A stretch of DNA of 64,000 nucleotides from Paracentrotus lividus (Eukaryota > Echinodermata > Echinoidea > Camarodonta > Echinidae). The number at the start of each line of letters is the position of its first letter. Position 1 is the stretch's first letter. Shown here in pieces: positions 1 to 12,465 of the stretch. Made by a program: the position numbers and the translations under genes. The notes below the pieces were generated by a model that had not been told where the DNA came from, did not search any database, and saw nothing but the letters and a program-made list of their open reading frames with translations. The stretch covers positions 33,871-97,870 of the forward strand of contig CALNVZ010000530.1 in assembly GCA_940671915.1 (NCBI GenBank), written 5' to 3'.

Positions 1-189
1 TAACTTGCTAACTTGAACCTTGACCAGTCTCGGTTTATTTGTTGTTTTGCCAAGACCTGTAGGTTACTTTAAAAACGTATAGAAATATATATGTACAGAC
101 ATGTATACATTATAAACATATAAAACATAATTATAGAGAGACACACTATATATCATTTTAAAGAAGTTTACTGTAAAACTATGGCCCAA

Positions 190-1618
190 AAGACATTTTC
201 TTCAGTGGCCCAAGAAAGCCCCCACCCCTCCCCCCCCCCAAAAAAAAAATAAATAAATAAATAAATGAATAAATAAAAAATCCACCTGTTTAAAAAAAAT
301 CATTTGCCCAGATCATAGGAGTAGGGGAGACCGGGTATGGAAGTTACACGGGTCAGTTGTTACAGTTCTCGGTGTGCTAAGATGGAACAAGAGAGGATGT
401 ACTAACTGGCATCTATATACAGCCTACACATAGCTGTGATGAACTGCCGGTCGTGAGGTTTCTCCGTTGTTTTATTAAAAAGTAAATCAACAAAAACCAT
501 TTTTTGCAGTTCAAAGTAAATTTTTGATAAAAATTGAAATTTGTAATAGCTCTTACAACTGAAGGCACTTGATGATAGTCTGGTATTGTAAATATAGTAC
601 ATGTATGTCACTAATATACCCCCTACCCATGCCCTGTAATTCTGCCTAATGACTGTGCTACAGTTGATTTCTGTGTGTAAAATTACCCCATGTTGATGTA
701 ACAACTTACCCCAATTACATTACATATGTAAAATTACATTTTGTCTCAATTTTCAGGTGTTAATATTTTTATTTTTCTATTATTACTTTTGTCTATTCTA
801 GAGCTCTACTTGATCTGCTGTTAACGATGTCAAGAAACTGGAAAGTTGAAATTAAAGTATGGTATAAGAGATTTACACATTGTCAACTTACCCCGTATGT
901 TTACATATTGTAACAATTGACCCCGTATGGTGTAACAACCTACCCCGTATATGGGGTAGGTTGTTACAAAAAAATGTCTTCACTAATTAAGCTGTAGTTA
1001 ATTAGTGTTCACATGTTTTCAAGTTTTATATGCCTCAGGTTTTAGCCAACATAATAGGCTAACTACAGACCCAATATTAAAAATTAAAATTATTTGGTCC
1101 AAAATGTGAATTTTGTAACGTCCATACCCGGTCTCCCCTACAACCAAAAAGTATGTATTTTCTGTTTGTATATTTCCTTGGCTAATTCTGGGGAAAATAT
1201 CACGAACCTACCACATACCTTTCCATATTTTTAGACTTAAAATATTCAGGTCTCAGAAATAGTCGCACAAAAGTTACCGAGCTGATGTAAAATCATGCAT
1301 TTTTATTACCCACCCTCCCACCTTTAGAAGTGAAACAAAATAAGCGCTTTTTTTTTTACATATGTGTTTTGTATTATGTTTCTTTTGTTTTATCAGAGAG
1401 ATTTTTTGACAAAGCTGTTCCTACGCCTTGGCTACACCAATTGTTTAATGAAAAATATTATAGGGAATATTTGTCCCGCCTGTTACCTATCCCGTTTGTT
1501 ACCTGACATATTTTTTAAAACTTGACCTTGCCAGAAAACCCGAAGTTGTATTAACGTAAAAATATGTCCTTAAAATGTTTATTACATTATACAACCAAGA
1601 TACTTCACGATCTCCTTG
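190..1618. other. Insertion splitting repeat unit 1, outer part unassigned
   Basis: Compared with the intact unit near 19480-19500, sequence from roughly 190 to 1618 is extra. It contains the 324-1138 MITE. The rest (190-323 and 1139-1618) is AT-rich with a poly-C/poly-A stretch around 225-250. I see no gene and no clear termini for the outer part. Confidence 0.5.
324..1138. mobile_element. Mariner-type MITE with GGGGAGACCGGG terminal repeats
   Basis: The left end reads GGGGAGACCGGGTATGG and the right end CCATACCCGGTCTCCCC, with TA directly outside both ends (322-323 and 1139-1140). That is the TA target duplication typical of Tc1/mariner-type insertion. The 815-bp interior has no long open frame, but repeats ACCCCGTATG-type words, including the near-palindrome CCCCGTATATGGGG around 940-955. 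It is non-autonomous. The superfamily is inferred from the TA duplication only. Confidence 0.75.
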
Positions 1619-1790
1619 GAATTTAGAAATTACTCAAAAATAAGCAAAAAGTGCAAATCGTGATTTTTCACTAATTAATTCAATTATTGAAAAGAAAAAA
1701 AAGATATCTCGGCTAATAATGGTCAGATCAATGTAAAATTTTGTATGGATGTTGAGGCACTTCTTTCATCTTTCCTTCCCGTCGTTTAAT

Positions 1791-1811
1791 ATATATATAT
1801 ATATATATATA
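1791..1811. repeat. (TA)n microsatellite
   Basis: Alternating TA run. It occurs at the position where the 1.33-kb unit carries a (TA)n tract in other copies. Confidence 0.9.
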
Positions 1812-1922
1812 GCGGAGGTTATTTTCGATCTCACCAAAAAATTATCCCAAAAAGGGAGGATAGCTCTGGGGAACTTTGATTTGAGCTACGTCAACTATTA
1901 TTCTCTTCACCCATTTCTCTCA

Positions 1923-1930
1923 ATATATAT

Positions 1931-1978
<48 letters not shown>

Positions 1979-1980
1979 TA
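1923..1980. repeat. (TA)n microsatellite
   Basis: Alternating TA with few interruptions. It abuts the left arm of the inverted repeat around the assembly gap and may have been the insertion target. Confidence 0.85.
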
Positions 1981-3475
1981 TAAACCCTCAAAAAATGTCT
2001 TGCAATTCAACTTTGAGCCCTCTATCTTTTTATTTGATTGTTTATGATGGTTAAATTTGATATCATTGGAAAGTTGATTTATTCCTTGTCAATTGATACC
2101 CCATTTGTGATGGTATGTTATGCTTGAATGCACATACTCGCAAACTCGAATGAAAGTCAGAAAGGAAAGTTTGCCAAAATGAATGGCTGCTTACATCGAG
2201 TTCTAACTGTATAAAAGGTTTTTGTGTTTCTTTGTGTTGTTTGGTTTGTGCGTTAGCGCGTCAATACAATGTTGGACTCTTGGTTGAATGTCAAATAATG
2301 TTTCAGGTAATTTAGGTAGTATTTTGTTGTTATTGTTTGAAAAATACTGTTTTAATAACCAGCGAGTGGTTTGAGCATTACGTTGTGTATTGTTACACGG
2401 TTATTGCAAGTTCCAGCATAACAAATTCGCTACTCATCTCTTTTTCATTCATCTCCAACAAAACAAAGCAGCAGTATCAAACAAACTTTTGTCCATTTAG
2501 CACACAATCGTTCTCTGTTTTGAACGTATCTCACATTTGATAAGCGCCATCCTAGCTTTATCAAACGACTACTCTGAAAAATAAGCACTGCAAGCAAAAG
2601 CTTGGCAAGGCACATTTCTTCTTCCAACAATAAGTGAAACATTGAGAANNNNNNNNNNNNNNNNNNNNNNNNNNNNNNNNNNNNNNNNNNNNNNNNNNNN
2701 NNNNNNNNNNNNNNNNNNNNNNNNNNNNNNNNNNNNNNNNNNNNNNNNNNNNNNNNNNNNNNNNNNNNNNNNNNNNNNNNNNNNNNNNNNNNNNNNNNNN
2801 NNNNNNNNNNNNNNNNNNNNNNNNNNNNNNNNNNNNNNNNNNNNNNNNNNNNNNNNNNNNNNNNNNNNNNNNNNNNNNNNNNNNNNNNNNNNNNNNNNNN
2901 NNNNNNNNNNNNNNNNNNNNNNNNNNNNNNNNNNNNNNNNNNNNNNNNNNNNNNNNNNNNNNNNNNNNNNNNNNNNNNNNNNNNNNNNNNNNNNNNNNNN
3001 NNNNNNNNNNNNNNNNNNNNNNNNNNNNNNNNNNNNNNNNNNNNNNNNNNNNNNNNNNNNNNNNNNNNNNNNNNNNNNNNNNNNNNNNNNNNNNNNNNNN
3101 NNNNNNNNNNNNNNNNNNNNNNNNNNNNNNNNNNNNNNNNNNNNNNNNNNNNNNNNNNNNNNNNNNNNNNNNNNNNNNNNNNNNNNNNNNNNNNNNNNNN
3201 NNNNNGGAATAATGCATGACCCATTTAATGATACTCAATAGAAACTCTGCCTTTCAACTATAGCCATTCATTTGGCAACTTTCCACTTCTGACTTTGATT
3301 TGTATTCGGGAATACTGTGCATTCAAGCATTGCACATCCTTTACAAATGGGGTATCAGTGTAAAGAGGAATAAATGAACTTTCCAATGGTATAAAATTAA
3401 TGAATTATAGACAATTAACAAAAAAGATACGAGGACTCAAAGTTGAATTGCAAGACATTTTTGAGGGGTTTATAT
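1981..3475. mobile_element. Foldback/inverted-repeat element spanning the assembly gap
   Basis: Sequence at 1981-2200 recurs in inverted orientation at about 3255-3475. Matching pieces include AAACCCTCAAAAAATGTCTT at the left against its complement near 3460, and ATACCCCATTTGTGATGG against CAAATGGGGTAT near 3350. TA-rich sequence lies outside both ends. The centre is hidden by 557 N. Arms are about 210 bp and imperfect. No transposase is visible. It is most likely a non-autonomous hairpin element whose loop was hard to assemble. Confidence 0.65.
2649..3205. other. Assembly gap (557 N)
   Basis: A run of N only. Nothing can be said about its content or true length. It sits inside the inverted repeat at 1981-3475. 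Confidence 1.
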
Positions 3476-3785
3476 ATATATCATATATCAGACGTAATCT
3501 GACACAAAAAAAGCTTATTAGATTTGTAAGAAGCAGCCAAACTGGCAACATAATTCACTCGTTCACAATTAAAAAAAAAAAAAAAAGGTTTCATTTGCCC
3601 ACCATTACCTATTTATAGACTAAATCGTATAAAGTATTAAAATCTGTTGAAAGTCATTGTTCAATTTCGGTTATGTTAACAGAGTTCGGACTGCTTGAAT
3701 TAGGGGCCCACCTAATTTATTAATTCATATTTGCATTACTTATTCAAACATCATTTCGTGAAACTGCTATTTTTTCGGAATTGAT
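3476..3785. other. AT-rich stretch without recognised features
   Basis: Contains a poly-A run near 3573 and no open frame or repeat that I recognise. The host tandem unit resumes at about 3850. Confidence 0.5.
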
Positions 3786-4212
3786 TTGTTACTCCCAAAC
3801 AAAAAGTTCATTGATATGAATAGGCACTGGAGACATAAAGTTATGTACACAAATGGTGATTTCTTTTATTCTTCTTTCATTTTCTCTTCTTTTATCTCTA
3901 ATGTATTTCCTTGTTTTATCCTTAACTTTTATTTCTCTTATATTTCTTCCTTCTATTTGCGCTTTATCATTGAAATGTATTTCTTTGACTTTATGGACAT
4001 ATAACATACCAAGACTATGCATACCGTAGTTATTCTACACCGTACGCTAAATCGCTCGACTACCGTCCTGTTTGGGAAGAAGACGGTAGCAAAAAGGGAG
4101 TTGCGCATGCTCAGTTCGATTTTTGCTCTGGAGCTACCGTAGTCGTCCTGCTCCGAAAGCCGCTTATTATTTCGTACAACGGCTTATTATTTTTTGGAAT
4201 TGATATTTGTTA

Positions 4213-4597
4213 TTATATCCCTTATCTAAGATTGTTTGCATTGAGAGTGTACACAAGGAGAAAAATAATAGTTTAACTAAGAAAAACGTTTCTCAAGAAA
4301 TAGTTCGTTTTTCTTCATGACGTCACGCATAGTACATTTTTTCCCTAGGGAAAAACTGGACTATACGTTTTTCCGACCCCCCCCACCCTATTCACGAGTT
4401 GCGCAACGCAACGCAAGCGGTGCTACTCTGCTGCTTTTACCTGAATTCTCCACTGCATGCCACGGGAAACTTTCGGCGAGCATTATTTGTAAATCATTGA
4501 TTTTATTGGATCCAGAAGAAAGGTAAGCATAGACTATATAATTTTGTTCATTAAAAAAATTAAAAGGAATGGTATTTTAGTGGAAGGGATATAAAAC
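4213..4597. mobile_element. Small TIR element inserted in repeat unit 1
   Basis: The host unit reads GATATTTGTTACTAACAAAC elsewhere (about 20510). Here it is interrupted at about 4212 and resumes at about 4769. The left end TTATATCCCTTATCTA is matched in reverse by TAGTGGAAGGGATATAAA near 4580-4597. The interior has a CRE-like TGACGTCA at 4318-4325, a short open frame from 4317 and a donor-like AAAG|GTAAGC near 4520. It could be a promoter-bearing fragment, but there is no protein match that I know. Confidence 0.5.
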
Positions 4598-4765
4598 AAA
4601 TATACAATGACTCATTCTCAGAACAGGTTAAAACTATTCGCACTCAGGAACATCACATAGCACTATTCTCTCTCGGGCCGATGGCCCTCGAGAGAATAGT
4701 ACTATGTGATGTTCCTTCGATGCGAATAGTTTTAACCAGATCCTCGATTGTCATTGTATATTTGT
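4590..4765. repeat. Long near-perfect hairpin
   Basis: Arms of about 80 bp meet at GGGCCGATGGCCC near 4676-4688. Matching pieces include GTTAAAACTATTCGCA on the left with TGCGAATAGTTTTAAC on the right, and GGAACATCACATAG with CTATGTGATGTTCC. There are a few mismatches. It would extrude as a cruciform or fold as RNA. It belongs to the same insertion as the 4213-4597 element, but its own origin is unknown. Confidence 0.85.
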
Positions 4766-4994
4766 ATACTAACAAGCAAAACGTTATTCATTGATATGAA
4801 TAGGCACTGGAGACATAAAGTTATTTACCAAGATATATCTTGGTAACCATTATCACATCTCGTGATATAGCAATATTTGCTAACTTGCTAACTTGAACCT
4901 TGACCAGTCTCGGTTTGTTTGTTGTTTTGCCAAGACCCGTAGGAAAAACGTATAGATATATATATGTATAGACATGTATACAGTATAAACATAT

Positions 4995-7900
4995 GAAGAG
5001 TTTCGCTCCAAAAGGGACTAAATCCACTTTTGGAGATTTCGAGTATATCACTGATTTTTTATTTATCACTTTACCGGGAACCATATGATTTAATTTTGGT
5101 ACACATGCTAGTACATTTGCCTTAGACCATTTTAATAACTATTAAAAAAATCTAGCTATACAATTTTATTTGTTATGAATTTTTGAAATTTTAATTTCTA
5201 TGGATTTAGTCCCTTTTGGAATGAAACTCCCGTAAATCGTCTATTTTCCCAACTATTTTGCCTAATTGAAGTTTTTGGTCAGCAAAAAAATGTGTTTAAA
5301 TGTTATTCTGAAGGTGTATGAATAAAAGAAAAGTGAAAATTATAAATTTTGAAGAATTTTTTTGGGGGGCCAAAAATTTGATTTTCAGTCGGTTCAAATA
5401 TTTCATTCCAAAAGGGACTAAATCCAAGAATATTCATACAATTCTTAAAAATTAATCAAATTTATTCAAATTTTCTTTCAAGTTCAAGTTTATTTATTTA
5501 TTCAAGTTTGTTTATTCAAAACCAAAATCATCACATTATAATCACATTAATATACATATATAAATATATAGTGAGTACAATAACACAACAGTTAGATTAC
5601 AACGTATATGATTTGGTTTTAGGACCCCTTTAGAAGCTAGGCTTGTGAGTGGGGCCCCGTAGTGAATATTAAAATGATATACATGAGATACTAAACTACA
5701 GAATAGATCAAAAGTACATGAATATGAAACATGGTAAAGTTAACATAGTGTAACGTATGTACATTATATCAGACACATATATAATCAATATTTGCATAAA
5801 CATGTACAATGTAGCTAAAGAAAGAAAGTATAAAAGGTCAAAAATGCTAAACTAGCTAGAAACTATTTACAAACAGACACAGTCAAATGCACACACCCAA
5901 CAAATACGCACTCTCGCACACAATACACATACACACATTTCACATCGATGAGTAGGTCCTCAGTATAAATGTAAGACAGTATTAGAATACAAATTGAAAG
6001 AAAATATTCATAACCTTTCAAGAAAGTAAGTTTTGGATAACCTTTTAAACATAGAAAGAGTTGTACTAATTTTTTTTATCAACAGGCAATGTGTTCCATT
6101 CTTTAATGCAGGATATATGAAAGGAGGTCAGAGTGACATTTGTTCTAGCAAAAGGTTGATGAATAAGACCCCTTTGACGGGTATAATAATTATGGATTTG
6201 CGAATTCTGAAGGAATAAATTTTTTAAGGTACACTCATGAGGAATTGATTGCAATTTGAACAAAAACAATACACAATTGAATGACACAAGCTCACTTAGT
6301 GGCAACATTTTAAAGACGAAGGAATAATGGACAATTTGGATGAATATTATTAGAATTAGTTATAAGTCGAATTGCCTTCTTTTGCAATACTCTTAACTTA
6401 TCAAGATAAGACTTGAAAGTGTTTCCCCAAGCAACATTACAATAATAAGGTAGAATAATACTATTGTATATTGTTATCAATATCATTTCAGGTAAAATAA
6501 ATTTTAACCTGTAAATAACACCTACACTGCGAGACACCTTTGTGCAAACAGTATCTAAATTATTTTTCCAGGATAAGTGCTCATCTATATTTAACCCAAG
6601 GAAAAGAACATTTGAACTAGGTTCAACATCATGGCCACCTACTTGAAGAAAAATTACTTGATCTGGAAGCTTTTTACCCTTAGAACGGAAAATTACGCAC
6701 TTAGTTTTCTGGAGATTAAGCAATAACTTATTACGACAAAACCATGCATACAGTTTCTTAATTTCTTGATTTGCCACTAGTAACAAGTTTTCTACTTTCT
6801 TATCAGCCAGCAGCAGACTCGTATCATCAGCAAAAAGGGAATACGAAAATAATGTTGATGAATGTATTATATCATTTATATAGATAAAAAATAACAGGGA
6901 ACCAAGAACAGAACCCTGAGGTACTCCATACTTAATAGAAGCGTGTTTGGATCTAGATCTATCTATCACAACAAATTGTGTCCTGTCACACAAATAGCTT
7001 TGAAACCATGACAGTGCTACCCCTCGAATCCCATAATGTTCCAGTTTCTTGAGCAGGATATCATGGTCAATGGTATCAAATGCCTTTGACAGGTCTAAAA
7101 ATATTCCCAGGCAATATTTGTTTCCATCAATAGCTTTTATTATATTACTCAATAAGTTAAACATACCCATTTGTGTGGAGAAGTGCCTACGAAATCCACA
7201 CTGTTGAGGAATCAAGATACTCTTTTTCGATAGAAAACTCATTTAATCGTTTATAAATTATTTTCTCAAGAATCTTTGAAAAAACTGGTAACAATGCTAT
7301 CGGTCTATAATTTATGACATTTAACGATCACATTTTTTATACACCGGCACCACTTTAGCTATCTTTAGTTTATCTGGAACAACCCTTTGAGATAAAGACA
7401 TATTAATGATTTTACATAAAGGATCAACAAAAAGGTGAATGCTCTCTTTTATAATTCGAGGTGAAATATCATCAGAGCCACTCGATTTAGAAGGTTTTAA
7501 AGACGATACAATATTAAGGATCTCAGATTTTGTAGCAGGATTTAAAAACAAAGAAGAATTATCTTCACATCGTTTCATATAATCATGATGAGATTGTGGT
7601 ACTTGAGGAATTTCTGTAGATATTTTCTGGGGCAATCCAATATAAAATATTTGTTAAAGCTTTCAGCCTTATCCTTGGCGGATGATAGAAGCACACTATT
7701 AAAATCCATTTCTTGTGGAATAGAATGCCTATTTGACCGTTCTAGCAATTCATTGATGTGAGACTAAGTCTTCCTAATATTCACATCATTGAACAAATTA
7801 TTGTAATAATCTTTCTTGACTGAACGAAGGGTATTAATCAACACATTCTTATAATCAACGTACTTCTTTTTATTTTCAGCTGTTGGTCTTTTGAGATAGT

Positions 7901-8461
7901 TACTAGAAAGTTTATGTTTACGATTTATTGATTTCAATAAACCTTGAGTTACCCAGGGCTTCTTACATATTTTCCTTGTAGTTACCTCAGCTAATGGAAA
8001 ACATAAATTGTAGAGGTCAAGAAACATTTGTAGAAAAATTTCGTAGAAAACTATTAACGCCGTCCGATGATTGAACCTTGAGATTCTTACATCATTTATT
8101 AGCCGTTTCATGACTTTTCCATCTCTCTTAACAGAAGTTACTACAGAACCTTTCTTTACACAAGATCAATATCTACAGCCTGCGTGCAAAAATCAGAATA
8201 TATATCCGACGGGAACATAATTAAAGTTAAAATATTTAGAATCCACAGACTGGATTTAGTCCCTTTCGGAATGAAACTGTTTTGGATTTAGTCCCTTTTG
8301 GAATGAAACAGAAATTTGAAACCTCAAAATATTGTTTTCCAAAAAAATTGTTGGAATGCAATGTTGGGCATTTTAATCCCTTGTACTAGGTGCATATATT
8401 TAGCTTAAAAAGTGAACTTTGGTCAAATATTGATTTAGTCCCTTTTGAAACCAAGCTCTTC
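4995..8461. mobile_element. TIR transposon with six subterminal motifs, host to a LINE
   Basis: The empty site is visible in other units (AAACATATAAAACAT). Here GAAGAG...CTCTTC is inserted with ATAT on both sides (4991-4994 and 8462-8465); because the site is palindromic the duplication could equally be TA. Both ends carry the 17-bp word ATTTAGTCCCTTTTGGA or its complement. It appears at 5001-5026, 5201-5227, 5401-5425, 8251-8277, 8283-8309 and 8431-8450, arranged as an imperfect mirror. Such subterminal repeats are usually transposase-binding sites. No transposase is present. Most of the interior is the minus-strand LINE at 5481-8111, so the original element was about 0.8 kb. Confidence 0.75.
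5481..8111 (-). pseudogene. CR1/L2-type LINE, 5'-truncated reverse transcriptase pseudogene
   Basis: Minus-strand pieces at 8111-7764, 7635-7321, 7242-6310 and 6308-6066 form one reverse transcriptase broken by frameshifts and stops. Visible motifs in order: LKPSKSSGSDDISPRII (finger region), CGFRRHFSTQMG, LDLSKAFDTIDHDILLKKL (catalytic block A), YGVPQGSVLGSLLFFIYIND (block B), FADDTSLL with the catalytic FADD, and LFLGLNIDEHLSWK. The C-terminal tail has HNYYTRQRGLIHQPFARTNV and WNTLP, typical of CR1/L2/jockey-group ORF2. The endonuclease domain is missing, so the copy is 5'-truncated. On the minus strand the element ends near 5481 in a tail of TTGAA/AATAAA words, as in L2-like LINEs. It lies wholly inside the 4995-8461 transposon. 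It is dead as it stands. Confidence 0.85.
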
Positions 8462-9319
8462 ATATAAAACATAATTATAGAAAGACACACTATATATAAT
8501 TTTTAAGAAGTTTACTGTAAAAATATGGCCCCATTTAGAAATTACTCAAAAATTAGCACAAAGTGTAAAAACGTGATTTTGCACTAATTTATTCAATTAT
8601 TGAAAAAAGGAAGATATCTCAGATAACAATGGTTAGATCAATGTAAAATTTTGTATGGATGTTGAGGCACATGTAAAATATAACCCTGTAGTCTTTGTTT
8701 GTATTTTGAGATGACACTTTATTAATTATGCAAATTTATGCAAATGAAAGGTCTATTTTTAGAAATTTATCAACATTTTGTTTTAAAAATTGATATGAAG
8801 CCAATTTTTTTGTTAAAAGTTGCTGAGTATAATACTCAACAAAATTATGATACAAAAGTTGGACTTTCTCACGAATTCCTTTGTATTCTTTTGTTTTATT
8901 ACTTTCTATCGTTTTCAATTGTTTGTATTTTTATGTATTTCTTAATGTTTTTGGCTATTTTATGTTTCTGAAATGTGCCTTGATTGATTTCCAGATATCC
9001 AAGATGATGCTTAGACTTTTAAATGCAATTAGGAGTGTTGTAGAGCAATTCAGGTGAATTGTACATTCAGTACATAAATGGGCAATAATTTAATTTTTCG
9101 ATATTTTAAAACTTTCATAATTACACGTCAAAACAATGGTTCCTTACTTAATAACGTTTTATATAGAGACTGAATTATGACTGTTCTGACTGGGGGAGGG
9201 GTCACCTTCTTTTTTCTCATTTCTTATGTATTTCTTTGCTTTATCCTTATTTCATCTTCTCTTCAATCATTTCGTATGTATATAATTAATTTGCTCTTAT
9301 TTCATCTTCCCTTCCCGTC

Positions 9320-9324
<5 letters not shown>

Positions 9325-9395
<71 letters not shown>

Positions 9396-9396
9396 C
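9325..9396. repeat. (TA)n microsatellite within the tandem unit
   Basis: A long alternating TA run at the same point of the 1.33-kb unit as in the copies at 1791 and 20103. Confidence 0.9.
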
Positions 9397-9991
9397 TTTC
9401 TTTTATTCTTCTTTCATGTTCTCTTCTTTTATTTCTAAAGTATTCCCTTGTTTTATCCATAACTTTCATTTCTGTTATATTTCTTCCTTCTATTTGCGCT
9501 TTATCATTGAAATGTATTTCTTTGACTTTATGGACATAATTATAACATACCAAGACTATGCCTACCGAAGTCATTCTACACCGTACGCTAAATCGCTCGA
9601 CTACCGTCCTAGTCTAGCCGCCAACTCGATGTACCTTGTTTTGGCGTCTATAGTTTTTTTCAACGGATTATGATTGCCTAAACCTTCAATATGAAGAAAC
9701 CGATTGCTGACACTCTGTCAGCATTGAGCATTTTGAGATATGTGACGTCATACAAAATGGCCGCCAAAATACAGAATTTTCCTCTAAAAATGTGTAAAAC
9801 TACACTTTTAGTCAGCTAATTAATGTCTGAATGTCTCTGGGAACTTTACTAAATATTGTTTAATTATATCGCAGGACATAAATGTCAAGATATTTGTATA
9901 TTTGTTTATAGGGCCCTCTATTTTTTAATTTAAAAAAAAAAGTGTGCTACTCAAATGATAGGTCTCATTTTCTTCCAATTTAGGGCAGATT

Positions 9992-12225
9992 GTGTTGCCT
10001 AAACCAGCCAAATTCAATCTCTCTGTAAGCTCTGCCTATAAACCACCCACTCAGACTTTTAACCTCCCCCATGAAGTATCTGAAGAACACATCAATGTGG
10101 CTATTGAAGACTTCAACAGCCATCACGTTACATGGGGCTACAGAGAAACCAATGGAGACGGCAAACTCGTCGAAAACTGGGCAGAGGCAAATCACATGGT
10201 ACTCATTCATGATGCACAGCTCCCCTCTTCCTTCCTCAGCGAACGATGGAGACGCGGATACAACCCTGACCGGGTGTCAACATTGCCAACCAATGTGAGA
10301 AACCAATTCCGCACACCCAGCATCAACTAATCGGGCCTATATTAGAGTGAACGCTGCTATCACACCTCACACAGTTCTCTTCCGCTGCCGTTTCCAATTA
10401 AAGAAGGCAAAGTGGGAACAGTTTGCATTAGATCAGGATGATGACATTTAAGACCTTCCGTCCATTCTATGTAACTATGATACCCTTGTAGAGATGATCA
10501 AGAAGTCCTCAAGACAAAGCATCCCACGAAGCTACAGCACAAGCTATACACCAGGTTTGTCTGATGACTCCAAGGTGCTTTACTATGAGTATGTAAAACG
10601 CTTGCAGAGTGACCCTTTCAGTGTTGACGCAGTGGAAAGTGGTGAGAACCTTACTACAGTCATTATGGAAAGTCGACAGAGAAAATGGCAAGAATTGATC
10701 TAGTCAACGGATATGACCCGCAGCAGTAGGAAAGCCTGGAAAACAAAATTCTGGGAAATGACTACACAAAAATCCAACCGAGACCACAAGTCACTGCTGA
10801 CCAAGTTGCCCACCAGCTCCTTGTGACCAGTCAGGGAAACCCTGATCACTGTTCCAGGAGAGTAAGCTTCCCCAAGATGCTGAAAAATGCTTCCAAGAGC
10901 CCTCAGACCTGACAAGACCTTTCAGTATGAAAAGCCTGTGTGATGGTATCAAGACCATGAAGAACAATGCGCAGGCCTTGATGACATCCTCTGCGAACAG
11001 ATCAATCACCTTGGACCTGTTGCGCTTCAGTGGCTGCTTGACATTCCCGAAGCTATGGCAGGAAATCAAGAGTCGTTGTCCTGCTTAAAACGGGCAAAGA
11101 TCCAGCCATACCTAAGAGCTAACCCCATCTCTCTATTATGTCATACATGTACATGCAACTCTTTGAAAGACTCATACTTGCTATAATCGTATTGTCCCCA
11201 TTGATGATGACTTCCTCATTCGTGAACACTAACAGACAGGTTTCCGGCCAGGAAAATCCTGTACTAGCCAACTTCTGAACCTCACAGAGCAGATCGAGGA
11301 TGGGTTTGAGGAAGAGCTTATTACCGGAATAGCTTTTGTTGACCTCCCAGCAGCCTATGACACTGTAAACCATAGGATTCTCACCCGTAAATTCTTTGAG
11401 ATGGCAAACGATGTGACGCTGACCAAGCTACTCCCGAACCTGCTATCAAATAGACGGTTCTACCTGGTTTCACCATGTCGTCCTTAAAGTTAAGAACGAC
11501 TTTAAGAGCGACGGGATAATATGTTCTTGGGTGCTGTACTATAATCACCTGCTAAACCATTTAGCACAAGACCTGATCACCAGTCGTTTGTAAAGTTGTT
11601 TGTAACTTACCAACGAATTGGTGAAAAAAAACAGCCTTGATGGCCAGCGCAGCAGATGGTGCAAGATGAAAATGTTCTCCCAGAAGGGATTGTCATTGCC
11701 TCTCTGCTCTTCAATGTGTATACCAATGACCAACCAATACACCCCAAAACAGTTTCTTGCATGTTGACGATCTCTACATTGCCTCACAGGAACATTCCTT
11801 TGAAGACAAAACAGGAGGGGGTCTCCATCTCAATCACAATCCTATACCAACAAAAAACGTAAGTCAAGAAATAGTATCCTCCATTCTACAGTATCCCTTG
11901 ATAGCTCTGCCCACAAACTTATGGTGACCCTGTGGACCAACCATCGCTAGCAAATGCCACACAGGCTTTTCATAAGTGCAAATGAATCCCTTCGCCAGGT
12001 CATAATGGCCAACGTGATCATGCCTGAACCATCTCGGCACAGGTACAGGACGCTGTAAGGTCTTTTTGGAAAAGTGGGTATACAACGAGGACGGATATAC
12101 TGTGAGTGTGGGGGAAGAGCAGACCATGGAACACCTGCTGTTATGCCCCCACCTAATCTTACCATGCACCTTTGAAGACCTGGAAGGGTTTAACCCCAAA
12201 GCAAAGTCATATTTCCGACAATGAT
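9992..12225 (+). pseudogene. Jockey/CR1-group LINE pseudogene (endonuclease + reverse transcriptase)
   Basis: Degenerate plus-strand coding sequence spread over all three frames. It starts inside an apurinic endonuclease domain (DFNSHHVTWGYRETNGDGK, then WRRGYNPD), and the usual GDFN reads EDFN. A linker follows with KKAKWEQFALDQDDD and SRQSIPRSYSTSYTPGLSD. RT blocks are QTGFRPGKSCTSQLLNLTEQ near 11230-11290, TGIAFVDLPAAYDTVNHRIL near 11320-11380, and LLFNVYTNDQPIHPKT near 11706-11748; the YADD block is damaged. The 3' end has GEEQTMEHLLLCPH near 12113-12155, the usual zinc-knuckle-like terminus of this group. Many stops and frameshifts make it non-functional. The 5' part of the endonuclease is missing. 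Confidence 0.8.
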
Positions 12226-12465
12226 CTGGTGTAATATAGTGTAATATAATTTAGTGACCCCAGAATACAGTGGGTGCAGTGCATTATCAAAAGTTAAAGT
12301 TTTCTAAATAGAAAAAGTCATTTATAATAAGCTAAGTTAAAATTAGCCATAATTTTTTTATGTTGATCAAAACCATAATAAATGTTCCCAACTGAGCTCT
12401 TCCCCTGAAAATGTAACCAAAAAAAAAATCATCTGAAAAGTCACTAAAAGTCACTGTTGGTGAAT

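Noticed and set aside
2445..3241. Long frames crossing 2649-3205
   Set aside because: They run through N only. There is no sequence evidence.
9177..9574. Open frames with Tyr-Ile repeats around 1749-2054, 9177-9574 and 20015-20348
   Set aside because: They are translations of (TA)n microsatellites in the tandem repeat unit.
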